This document shows, piece after piece, positions 36,241 to 44,460 of a stretch of 64,000 bases of DNA (its first letter is position 1; each line of letters begins with the position of its first letter). Both the position numbers and the translations under genes were made by a program. The notes below the pieces were generated by a model. It searched no databases, had not been told where the DNA came from, and saw nothing but the letters and a program-made list of their open reading frames with translations. The DNA lies in NCBI GenBank assembly GCA_027622975.1, contig JAQBVN010000007.1:34937-98936 (forward strand), written 5' to 3'. The stretch comes from Bacteroidota bacterium (lineage in GTDB: Bacteria > Bacteroidota > Bacteroidia > Flavobacteriales_D > Sanyastnellaceae).

Positions 36241-37248
36241 TCACTCGGGAAGCACGAGACGCACATCCATCCCCGTGACCACCAGGTTTAGCCAATTTCT
36301 CGCCAAGCCTGAAACTGAACCCGATTGCCACGTGTTCTCAGCCCAAGCATCTCTTCCCAACGGGCTTGACCAGAACCATCCCACATACCAACCTGGCCGA
36401 TCGTCTTTGGCAGCCCTCTGCACGCCCACTTCCGCCAGCACCGGCACCGTGACAAAGCGTGAGCGGCCCTGGTAGGCCTGAAGGATATGGTCGGCGCCAC
36501 CGGTTTGAACCAGTTGCGACACCACCGTCTCCGAAGTCTTCCATTCAAGGCCCAAGCCACCACTGGCTTGCAATTCCAACCCGCTCCAACTAAGTGGCAC
36601 CCGGATGCCGGCAAGAACGGGAATGCGGTAGGAAAGACTGCGCATCGAAGGCAGCGTGTCTTGGGTTTGAATCCCCAAACTGTCGTTGGAATAGGCCAAA
36701 ACCAAGGCATGCTCTCGGCGCACCCATTCGAGGCCCCCACCGAGCGTCCATCCGTCCTTGAGCCTTCGGTGAATGCGCAATCCCAATTCGCTACCGTATC
36801 GAGGATTCCAATACGCCATGATCCCTTGACCTTGGACGATAGTCGGCTCCATGCCCAACACTGAATTTGGAACATGAACACGGGCGACGACGTCCAACTC
36901 CCAAGGCAAACCGTCGGGCTGCGCATTCGCTGAGGTAGAGGTCAACCACCCCAACAAGGCCAAGGCCAGCACAGATGCGGTGAACACCAACAAACCATAG
37001 CGCCAACCTCGGTGTGGAATGAAATGGGCTCGAAATTCCGCGTATACCAGATGGTTGGCCTTCATGGCCGGACTGACGTGAGAATTTGGCACCCCAAACA
37101 TCGTCACGCCATCCTCTTCGTGCCGCTCGAACGGCACACCGGCATCCTCGCAGCGCTCCTGGAACCGCGAGGCGTAATGGGCCTCACGAAATTCAAACAC
37201 GCGGTACCGCGTGTCCCCAGGGTGCGTGTAGTGGTTGACCCAGCGCAT
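36241..37248 (-). CDS. Fusion of a cytoplasmic/membrane domain and an outer-membrane barrel-like domain
   Basis: A 335-residue protein in two parts. Residues 1-80 look cytoplasmic (RYRVFEFREAHYASRFQERC, FERHEEDGVTMFGV, HLVYAEFRAHFIP), resembling small flavobacterial single-membrane-span proteins. A hydrophobic helix follows (YGLLVFTASVLALALLGWL) ending in a signal-peptidase-like SANA-Q site. Residues 110-335 are alternating beta strands (SELGLRIHRRLKDGWTLGGG, IPVLAGIRVPLSW, LQASGGLGLEW, TVPVLAEVGVQ) with the look of an 8-to-10-strand barrel. One helix thus serves as anchor for one half and possibly as export signal for the other. Function unknown. It overlaps the nitroreductase stop (TAATG) and is coupled to it. 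Confidence 0.7.
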   Translation of the reverse strand: MRWVNHYTHPGDTRYRVFEFREAHYASRFQERCEDAGVPFERHEEDGVTMFGVPNSHVSPAMKANHLVYAEFRAHFIPHRGWRYGLLVFTASVLALALLGWLTSTSANAQPDGLPWELDVVARVHVPNSVLGMEPTIVQGQGIMAYWNPRYGSELGLRIHRRLKDGWTLGGGLEWVRREHALVLAYSNDSLGIQTQDTLPSMRSLSYRIPVLAGIRVPLSWSGLELQASGGLGLEWKTSETVVSQLVQTGGADHILQAYQGRSRFVTVPVLAEVGVQRAAKDDRPGWYVGWFWSSPLGRDAWAENTWQSGSVSGLARNWLNLVVTGMDVRLVLPE

Positions 37249-37871
37249 TATACGGAAGGTCGGATTTCATGAGCTCGGCTCCCACCCTGATCCCCCTTCC
37301 AGCGCGTAACAAACTCCAGCGGCCACCGGTGGGAATGCGGCCAATTTCCAGCCGGGTAGCCCACATAGAACAGGCCCATCACCTTGCCCTCTTCGGGGAG
37401 GCCAAACGCTTGTCGGACCTCCGGCAAACCCATGAATCCGGGGGTGGTCCACTTTGCTCCAAGGCCATATGCCGTACACATCAGGTGCATGTTTTGCACT
37501 GCCGAAGCGACTGCCCACTCTTCGTCTTCCCTCGAGATCCTTTGGTTTGCGTCGGGCACCATCCCGATTCCAATGACGCAATTGCATGTTTCGAAGCGAC
37601 GTTTCAATTTTTCCCGTTTGGCTTCGTTCACTTCGTCCCCGACAAACGTGGTGTACCATTCGGGCAAGGCCTCTTTCAACTCGTCTACTGCCTCTCCAAG
37701 AAATACCGTGAATCGCCACGGCTGGGTCATTCCATGGGTCGGTGCCCACGTTCCCGCGCGCAGAATTTCTTCCACAACATCCCGGTGGACCCTCCTTGAT
37801 GAAAATGCTTCGGGCGCAAACGACCTCCGATCCCTGATCAAGGTCGACACGTCGCTCAGGTTGTGTCGCAT
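37248..37871 (-). CDS. Nitroreductase-family flavoprotein
   Basis: A 207-residue protein of the FMN-dependent nitroreductase family. The FMN-binding start is LIRDRRSFAPEAF with the RRS-type phosphate contact; then EILRAGTWAPTHGMTQPWRF, and later AVQNMHLMCTAYGLGAKWTT and the glycine of FYVGYPAG. Family enzymes reduce nitro groups, quinones or enones with NAD(P)H; the real substrate cannot be inferred. It lies 36 bp after the SDR gene on the same strand. Confidence 0.9.
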   Translation of the reverse strand: MRHNLSDVSTLIRDRRSFAPEAFSSRRVHRDVVEEILRAGTWAPTHGMTQPWRFTVFLGEAVDELKEALPEWYTTFVGDEVNEAKREKLKRRFETCNCVIGIGMVPDANQRISREDEEWAVASAVQNMHLMCTAYGLGAKWTTPGFMGLPEVRQAFGLPEEGKVMGLFYVGYPAGNWPHSHRWPLEFVTRWKGDQGGSRAHEIRPSV

Positions 37872-37907
37872 GTGACAAAGGTAGCCACGAGTTGGAGCTC
37901 CCCTTCT

Positions 37908-38699
37908 TTACCCCATCCAAGAACCACTGTTGATGTCGAGCGCCTGGCCTGTGAAAGTCTCAATTCTTGCCTTGTCGCATCCTTCACCCAAACCCGAAAA
38001 TAGGAAGTCCACCCACTGAGCGATTTCGGCGGGGGTGCTGATTCGCTTGGCAGGAAGGATCTCCTCCTGCTGCGCCTTGGATTGGTCATAGGAAATTCCT
38101 TGGGCTTCAGCCATCGCCTGAATGCTATTTCTCGCCATGTCAGTATCCACCCAACCTGGACACAACGCATTGACCATGATGCCATCCGCAGACCACTCCA
38201 TGGCAAGCGACCGAACCAACCCCAACAATCCCGTCTTGCTGGCCACGTAGGCGGTTTGTCCCGGAACCCCAAAACGAGCCAGCACACTGCTGGTCACCAA
38301 GGCATGGGTCACCCCTTTGCTTTGTTTCAAGTAAGGATGGCAGGCCATAAGGGTAATGTAAGTCCCTGTCAAATTGATTCGAATGATCTCGTCCCAGCGA
38401 TCGCCCTCACCAAATGCATTGCCCCCCCCTATGCCAGCATTCGCAAACACCGCGACGAGCGGGTACTTCGTCAAATTCGCCACCTCTCCACTCAACCAAG
38501 AAACCATTGCATCAGAATCAGAAACATCCATCGACACTGCCTCATGAAGCTGGCTGTTCTTGAGAGATCTCTTCACCACAAGCAACGGTTCCAATCTTCG
38601 CCCCATCAACACAAGTCTGATCCCTTCACGCTCCGCCAACGATTTCGCCACTGCCGACCCAATCCCTGAGCCTGCTCCCGTAATCAATACTGTATTCAT
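37908..38699 (-). CDS. Short-chain dehydrogenase/reductase
   Basis: A 263-residue classical SDR. It has the cofactor loop ITGAGSGIGSAVA, a FANAGIGGG motif, serines in ALVTSSVLARFG, and the catalytic AYVASKTG (YxxxK). The arginine pair after the first strand (MGRR) suggests NADP(H). The tail EDFLFSGLGE-type segment and GQALDINSGSWMG are typical of 3-oxoacyl-ACP or sugar-alcohol dehydrogenases; substrate unknown. Confidence 0.92.
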   Translation of the reverse strand: MNTVLITGAGSGIGSAVAKSLAEREGIRLVLMGRRLEPLLVVKRSLKNSQLHEAVSMDVSDSDAMVSWLSGEVANLTKYPLVAVFANAGIGGGNAFGEGDRWDEIIRINLTGTYITLMACHPYLKQSKGVTHALVTSSVLARFGVPGQTAYVASKTGLLGLVRSLAMEWSADGIMVNALCPGWVDTDMARNSIQAMAEAQGISYDQSKAQQEEILPAKRISTPAEIAQWVDFLFSGLGEGCDKARIETFTGQALDINSGSWMG

Positions 38700-38710
38700 G
38701 ATCTCAAAGA

Positions 38711-38745
38711 AACAAAAAGGCCCGGCTTTCGCCGGGCCTTTCCAT
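38711..38745 (-). terminator. Rho-independent terminator after the 1561-residue protein gene
   Basis: On the minus strand AAAGGCCCGGC, loop GAAA, GCCGGGCCTTT followed by TTGTTTCTTT. It lies between the giant protein gene stop (38761) and the SDR start, separating the two minus-strand genes. Confidence 0.9.
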
Positions 38746-38760
38746 CATGCTTTTGTCAGA

Positions 38761-41700
38761 TTAGCAAACCTGACCGAACGCCGTCAAGAAGGCGAGCAAG
38801 TCAGCCGTAGAGACTGATCCGTCACCATTCAAATCCGCAGGACATGGGTTTGCAATGTCAAATGTGCAAGAGCCATCGTCGGCCACGGCACCTTCGTCAT
38901 AGTTGGTCGCGTCTGGGTAGGTACATCCAGAGCATCCGTCAAACACACATGAAGTGAGATCGGAGATGTTGGTCGCTGGGTTGTAGTTGCACGCACAAGC
39001 GACGTCACAACCCACAACACACTGGTTGGCACTGCCAACGTTGAATGTGGCAGAATCACCTGCTCCACCCGAAACGATTCCAGCCCAAGCTCCGACAACA
39101 GTCCAAGAGATTTCAGATGGCCATGAGCCGTTCGTCACAGAGATGATGTAGCATCCATCTCCCAAGCAGTACGTGTCGCTCGCAGAAAAACCTGCGGCAA
39201 TGGTTCCTGTGCCAATGGCATTACCATCCACATCTGTCAAGGTGTAGTTGGCACCGTTCCATCCATCACCAAACGAGTCGGACATGTTGATGGTGACACA
39301 GTTGTCATAGCAGCATGAACCATCATCAATTGTCGCTGCCGCATCGTAGTTGCATGAAGACGAATCCGTACAACCGGCACAAGTCAAGTACTCGCAAGAG
39401 CCATCCTCATCGGTTGCAGTTGCATCATAGTTACAAGCACCAGAATCGGTACATCCGCACACAGCGCCACCGACAGAAATGGTGATGCCAGCCGTTGGAC
39501 CGCCAGAAGTCAAAATGCCTCCGTCCTCGGTCAGGACTTGCCAAGACACCTCTGATGGCCAAGATCCGTTGGAAACAGAAACGCTGTAGCAGCCAGGATC
39601 CAAGCAGAGCATGTCAAATCCGAATTCTGGTCCAGTGTAGTTGTCATCATCCACGAAGAAAGCAGCATCGTCGAGAGAGCCCATAGCCACCGTGTCACCG
39701 CTCAAGCTCGTGATCAAGTATTCAGAACCGTTCCAACCATCACCGAATGTATCATTCATGTAGAACTGAACAGCCGTTCCGTTACCGTCGGGACAAACGC
39801 AACTCCAAATGTCACAATCTCCGTTGTCGACGTTGGCTTCTGGGTTGTAGTTGCAAGCCACAGAGAGCATGCAACCCTCCACCACGGGCTCGCAAGTGAA
39901 CTCGATGTCAAACGTACCGTTGTCATCCGTTGTGGGGTTGCCATCAACATCCTGAGCACCCACATAGACGTAGTACAACAACCCTGGTGTGGATATGAAC
40001 TCGAAGCTCACGTCATCTGAGTCGAACAACGTGCAAATTCCCGTTCCGTCAGAAGACGTTGCGCTCGCGAAGCAATCGAAGTCTCCAGCAATGTAGGTGG
40101 GTTCAGTGCTGTAAGGCGCAATGGTAATGGTAGCAGTACCATAGAACCCATCATCCAATCCAGCGGCACCCATGACGTCGCCCAATCCATTGGCAAACGA
40201 TGCACCAGCTCCGTTCCATCCGTCGCCAAATGCATCATACATCACCAAGGTGTATGTTCCTGGCGCCAAACAAACCGACCCATTCGATGGGGCAGCCCCT
40301 GAGAGAACCGTCACAGAATCCGTTGTGTCGGTTGCAAATACGAGCTCCCAAGAAATTTCAGAATCCCAAGATCCACCACCCACAGCGTAGTTGGTCGTCA
40401 CGAGTGTGTCACAAGCGTCAGCAGGTGGAACATCAACTCCACCGCCACCGCAAAGCGTATCGGTCGTGTAGATGTTGATTTTCGAGTCAATCGCCGAACC
40501 GCAAGTACTCAAGGTGTGCAATGAGCTGTCACCCACGAAGGTGTACCAAACGCCGGGACCTGGGGCAGCTTCACAACCGGCCACGTTCAAAGGCGCGCCA
40601 ATGTTTGTAGAACCTCCTGTAGAACCTGTCGTCACTGAGTTACACTCCAAGGTGATGGCATCAGCGCAAGAATCGTTGGGCTGCGTTACACCTGCGAAGT
40701 CACAAGAACCATCGTCTTGGTTAGCCTCAGCGTTGTAGTTGTTGGCTGTGATGTCAGTGCATCCAAGAATGATACCCGTTGTGGTGAATTCAAAGTCACC
40801 GCAGGTGCTTTGGTCATCTGTCCAAACCACGAAGTAGTAGTCTGTGTTAGGATCCAATTGGGGCAAGAAGCCTTCCACAGAACCAGCGCACGTTCCCGTC
40901 ACCACGCAACCCACAAATGGAGCAAGATCGTCGCACGAGTTTCCTTCCAACATGGCGAATCCAACCACCTCGTTGGTCAAGTTGGTCGTGTTGAAGTAGA
41001 ATGTGTTGTAGTTGGCGCTGTTGAACGTGAAGTACACGGCATAAGCCGTTCCAGTGCCTTCCCAAGGGAGGAAAATCTCCTCAGCGTTGGCACCACAAAG
41101 GTTGCCAGTGAATGTTTCTCCCGTTACCTGGGCAATTGCGCCATCGCAGTTGTCGTTGGATGGGGAGGTCGTTTGACCGGGGTTACAAGATGCCGTAATG
41201 ACGAAGTTGTTTCCACCCGAGCCCTCGACGCGAATGTAGTAGTCTACACCAGTGAACGCAGACCACGTGATGGTGGAGTGCAATCCTGTTGCACAGCCAT
41301 CTTCGTTTTGTGCGAAAATGTTCAAGTTTCCATCCACGTCCATGGTGAATACTTGCAAGTCTGTGTTAGTCGCGTAGTCGGTACCAGCAGAGTTCGCTGG
41401 CGTGCTGCAAGTGCTGGCTGTGATTTGTTGGTCAGCATCTGAGTTGATCACATACCAAACCGCTGCAGCGCTCAAACCCGCACCCGTTTCGTTTCCGAAA
41501 ATGGTTCCAGCGAGACCTTCGTTATCGTTCGCATTCTCCAACGTTCCTGAAAGACTTGCTCCACAGAACATAGGGTCTGCGTTTGCAACATCATCGTTGG
41601 CAGGAGGCAACAAGCAAGAACCGTCATCCGTGGAAGCTGAAGGGTTGAAATTGTTGGCAGCAGGGTTTGTACAACCCGCAAAATCGCATTGACCAGTCAA

Positions 41701-43446
41701 AGTGAAGTCGATTCCATAGTCTGCGTCTGTACCCACGGTACCGTAGAACGTGCCGAATGGAGAGTCTGACAATTCAATGCTCACCTCACCTGGCCAAGTA
41801 TCGCTCGACGTCTGGAAGCTGTAGCAACCTGGGGCCAAACACACAAAATCAGTTCCGAAGGTCTCTCCGTCTCCGAGGAATGCGTTGTTCAAATCACCCG
41901 TAGCCTCTTGAGAACCATCTTGCAAGTTGAAGATGAAGTACTGACATCCCGACCATCCATCTCCAAAGCTGTCGAACATGTCAACGACCAAGATGAACTC
42001 ACCAGCAGCACAGTACACACAGTTTCCGCTGTCAATCGTGGCATTGGGATCATAGTTGGCCGCTGCACTGTCCGTGCAACCAACGCAGCTGTAATCACAA
42101 GAACCGTCGTTCAAGTCAGAACCGTCGTAGTTGCAAGCGCCTGGGTCGTTGCAACCGCTGGTGCATGTGCTGGTCCCGAAGGTGCCTTCCGTGCCGTCGC
42201 CTGAAGCGAGCACTTCACCGGTGATGGCGTTGGTCAAGGTCCAATCCGTTTCGCCGGGATAGTTGTCTGGAATCAAAGTCACGGATACACAGCTCTCTGC
42301 GTTTTCAACGCAGAAAAGCGTCGTTTCAAAATCACCGAAGTCTCCACCTGAAGCCACGACAACACCGTCGACAGCAACAGAGTAAGACCCTTCACCCCAA
42401 GTGCAGCAAATGCCATCACCAAAGCTGTCCGTGATGGTGAAGTTATAATAGATTCCAGGGCAGTACACACATTGCGTGTTATCACTAACCGTGCAATCTC
42501 CGCAGTAGTTGAGGGCCGTGTCGTCCGTGCAGCCAATGCAGCTGTAATCACATGTGCCATTGTTCAACGTGGCAGTGTCGTCATAGTTACAAGCGATTGG
42601 ATCAGTGCAACCAGCGCAAGACAGGTATTCACAAGAACCGTCGTTCAGGTTAGCAGCTCCGTTGTAATTGCAAGCATTTGAGTCGGTACAACCCGCAACA
42701 ACACAAGCGTCAGATCCGGCCCAGAAGAAGATCGATCCAGCGCCTGCTCCAGAGTTAATCACAACTCCATTCACGTCGGTCACGTTCCAAGAAGCCTCAC
42801 CTGCGTATGCCGGAACCACAATTTGGCCCGTGTAGCAACCCTCGGCAAAACAACCAACAATGTTCAGTTCATCGCCGCTGGCGAATTCAACCGTATCACC
42901 GTCCAAAATCAGACCCCCAAAGTCGCCGGCCCAAGACCATCCGTCACCGAAGCTATCGAACAAATTGATGTACATGACGTTGTCGAGACAGCAAGACCCG
43001 TCGTCCACGGTGGCCGCTGGGTTGTAGTTGTCCGCCGTTGGATCTGTACAACCAGGCACATCAAAGGAGACTGTGAAGGTGATGCTGGCCGAACAGTTTG
43101 GACCCCCGCAATCACCACCCGTAAGTTGGAAGAAGCCGATTTGGACGCCGTTGTTGGTGAACGACGCCGTTGCACCATTCCATCCGTCACCATAAGAATC
43201 GGAACCGATGAACGTGTAATCACCCGGCACTAGGCACCAAGTACCAGCGACGCCAGCGCCACCCACGAAAAGGTTGTTCCCCGCCGCATCGTTGAGTTGC
43301 CAGGAGATTTCAGACGGGTACGTCCCGTTGCCGATGGAGTATCCAATCGCGACCTCGCCAGCCGCACACTGGCCCCAGGCTCCAGTTGAGAAGAGAAGCG
43401 CAAACGCACCAAAGGCGGTCGCAAGCTTCGTGTAGAAGTTAAACAT
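38761..43446 (-). CDS. Giant cysteine-rich modular surface protein with dockerin-like C-terminus
   Basis: A 1561-residue secreted protein. The signal peptide is MFNFYTKLATAFGAFALLFSTGAWGQ. The body combines three modules: about thirteen short cysteine repeats of the form GCTDxxAxNYNxxA...DDGSC; about seven copies of a domain marked by D(S/A/T)(F/Y)GDGW, each with WPSE(V/I)SW-type sequence nearby; and two or three longer adhesion-like domains (residues about 600-1150). The C-terminus is CPADLNGDGSVSTADLLAFLTAFGQVC, a single dockerin-type calcium loop (DLNGDGSVS) and helix with flanking cysteines, not a recognisable T9SS domain. The acidic DGDG loops suggest calcium dependence. Probably a surface adhesin or matrix protein. 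Start chosen at the signal peptide. Confidence 0.88.
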   Translation of the reverse strand: MFNFYTKLATAFGAFALLFSTGAWGQCAAGEVAIGYSIGNGTYPSEISWQLNDAAGNNLFVGGAGVAGTWCLVPGDYTFIGSDSYGDGWNGATASFTNNGVQIGFFQLTGGDCGGPNCSASITFTVSFDVPGCTDPTADNYNPAATVDDGSCCLDNVMYINLFDSFGDGWSWAGDFGGLILDGDTVEFASGDELNIVGCFAEGCYTGQIVVPAYAGEASWNVTDVNGVVINSGAGAGSIFFWAGSDACVVAGCTDSNACNYNGAANLNDGSCEYLSCAGCTDPIACNYDDTATLNNGTCDYSCIGCTDDTALNYCGDCTVSDNTQCVYCPGIYYNFTITDSFGDGICCTWGEGSYSVAVDGVVVASGGDFGDFETTLFCVENAESCVSVTLIPDNYPGETDWTLTNAITGEVLASGDGTEGTFGTSTCTSGCNDPGACNYDGSDLNDGSCDYSCVGCTDSAAANYDPNATIDSGNCVYCAAGEFILVVDMFDSFGDGWSGCQYFIFNLQDGSQEATGDLNNAFLGDGETFGTDFVCLAPGCYSFQTSSDTWPGEVSIELSDSPFGTFYGTVGTDADYGIDFTLTGQCDFAGCTNPAANNFNPSASTDDGSCLLPPANDDVANADPMFCGASLSGTLENANDNEGLAGTIFGNETGAGLSAAAVWYVINSDADQQITASTCSTPANSAGTDYATNTDLQVFTMDVDGNLNIFAQNEDGCATGLHSTITWSAFTGVDYYIRVEGSGGNNFVITASCNPGQTTSPSNDNCDGAIAQVTGETFTGNLCGANAEEIFLPWEGTGTAYAVYFTFNSANYNTFYFNTTNLTNEVVGFAMLEGNSCDDLAPFVGCVVTGTCAGSVEGFLPQLDPNTDYYFVVWTDDQSTCGDFEFTTTGIILGCTDITANNYNAEANQDDGSCDFAGVTQPNDSCADAITLECNSVTTGSTGGSTNIGAPLNVAGCEAAPGPGVWYTFVGDSSLHTLSTCGSAIDSKINIYTTDTLCGGGGVDVPPADACDTLVTTNYAVGGGSWDSEISWELVFATDTTDSVTVLSGAAPSNGSVCLAPGTYTLVMYDAFGDGWNGAGASFANGLGDVMGAAGLDDGFYGTATITIAPYSTEPTYIAGDFDCFASATSSDGTGICTLFDSDDVSFEFISTPGLLYYVYVGAQDVDGNPTTDDNGTFDIEFTCEPVVEGCMLSVACNYNPEANVDNGDCDIWSCVCPDGNGTAVQFYMNDTFGDGWNGSEYLITSLSGDTVAMGSLDDAAFFVDDDNYTGPEFGFDMLCLDPGCYSVSVSNGSWPSEVSWQVLTEDGGILTSGGPTAGITISVGGAVCGCTDSGACNYDATATDEDGSCEYLTCAGCTDSSSCNYDAAATIDDGSCCYDNCVTINMSDSFGDGWNGANYTLTDVDGNAIGTGTIAAGFSASDTYCLGDGCYIISVTNGSWPSEISWTVVGAWAGIVSGGAGDSATFNVGSANQCVVGCDVACACNYNPATNISDLTSCVFDGCSGCTYPDATNYDEGAVADDGSCTFDIANPCPADLNGDGSVSTADLLAFLTAFGQVC

Positions 43447-43824
43447 TAGAACAGGTTTTGGTTTGAATCAAACAATTATTTTCCGTCATTAACTATGGCG
43501 TGACAGCAGCCTTGAACCAGACGGCTCTGCATCACCTTGGTTGCCTCGCCGCACACAATTGAAACGAACAATTGTTCACAGTTCAGCGCGTTAAATGTAA
43601 CTCTGCATCGTCAAAAAAACAACGTTCGTTAAAGAAATCGGAACATGACGGAAACCCAATTGGTCGACAAGATGTGGGGATTCGTCTAATTATTTAGCGC
43701 AATGAACTGAAAACCAGCGAGCTACAATTGAAGACGAATCTCGTGATCATGTGTGGACGAATTTCCTGCCCCAGTCATGGATCTATGCATGGACCCAACA
43801 CGGAAGGTCCGCACGCCCATTGCG
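43447..43824. other. AT-rich intergenic region, divergence/convergence spacer with a 12-bp palindrome
   Basis: This 378-bp stretch lies upstream of the giant protein gene. It is AT-rich relative to the flanks from about 43450 to 43740 and should hold that gene's promoter and 5' leader. A perfect palindrome GAACAATTGTTC lies at 43566-43577. I found no exact TAnnTTTG on the minus strand; TAATTGTTTG (reverse of 43468-43477) is the nearest. From about 43740 to 43824 composition returns to coding-like, but I see no supported gene. Confidence 0.5.
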
Positions 43825-44337
43825 TTACCACATGGTGGCGTGCCACGACGATTCGAGGGGACGGATCAAGGGCTGACCCAGCCTTTGGATGGTCGTGTCG
43901 AGAATAGGAGTTTGGGCCGGTACTGTGCCGGACTTGCACCTTGCCCAAAATTCATGGAGCCTGGACCTTTGCCACGTGAATGCCTCGGATTCTTGTGAGG
44001 AATTTGAATTAGGGAGGGTCGCATGGAACACCCAGGAACGATCCATGAGGTCGAGGTCCGCCAAGGAGGGCAAGGACTTGGACAATTGGCGAAGGAATGC
44101 CACCGACGCGTCAATGCTACAGCCCGTGGCTTGATGAGACGATTCGTCGACCGCCAACAACACGATGTCGTGAAGGAGGATCGTGGCGGCCGCATTCAAT
44201 GGCGTGCCGTGGGACTGCCATTGCGAGGTGAACCCATCCAATTCTGACAGCACGTGATTTCGCTCAGAGTCCGTGAGGGGGCGGTTGGTGAGGTACAACC
44301 AAACACGCGCCTCGGGACCCAACGCAAGACGGTCCAT
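43825..44337 (-). CDS. Conserved Bacteroidota protein (often mislabelled ABC transporter ATPase)
   Basis: About 170 residues from the Met at 44337. The conserved core reads ARVWLYLTNRPLTDSERNHVLSELDGF, then QWQSHGTPLNAA, HDIVLLAVDES, and GCSIDASVAFLRQLSK, followed by LMDRSWVFHA. I know this pattern from a small Bacteroidota family that databases often name ABC transporter ATPase, although no Walker motifs are present. Function unknown. The frame is open to an ATG at 44430, but family members start about ten residues before ARVW, so I prefer 44337. It diverges from the tyrosine-kinase gene. Confidence 0.8.
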   Translation of the reverse strand: MDRLALGPEARVWLYLTNRPLTDSERNHVLSELDGFTSQWQSHGTPLNAAATILLHDIVLLAVDESSHQATGCSIDASVAFLRQLSKSLPSLADLDLMDRSWVFHATLPNSNSSQESEAFTWQRSRLHEFWARCKSGTVPAQTPILDTTIQRLGQPLIRPLESSWHATMW

Positions 44338-44422
44338 CTGGGACTGGATGGCTTGCCGAGCCGAGGCTCCGATGGAAGGACAATCATCCACCATGACGTG
44401 TTGAACAGGGCGAAGGTCGGGG

Positions 44423-44452
44423 TTGGGCATGGTTCAAAGTTCGCTATTTTTG
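44423..44452 (+). promoter_or_regulatory. Bacteroidota-type promoter for the tyrosine-kinase gene
   Basis: TTG at 44423-44425, a 19-base spacer, then TATTTTTG at 44445-44452, fitting the -33 TTTG / -7 TAnnTTTG arrangement. The -7 element lies only 8 bp before the ATG at 44461, so the transcript would have almost no leader. Confidence 0.55.
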
Positions 44453-44460
44453 GCCTCACC

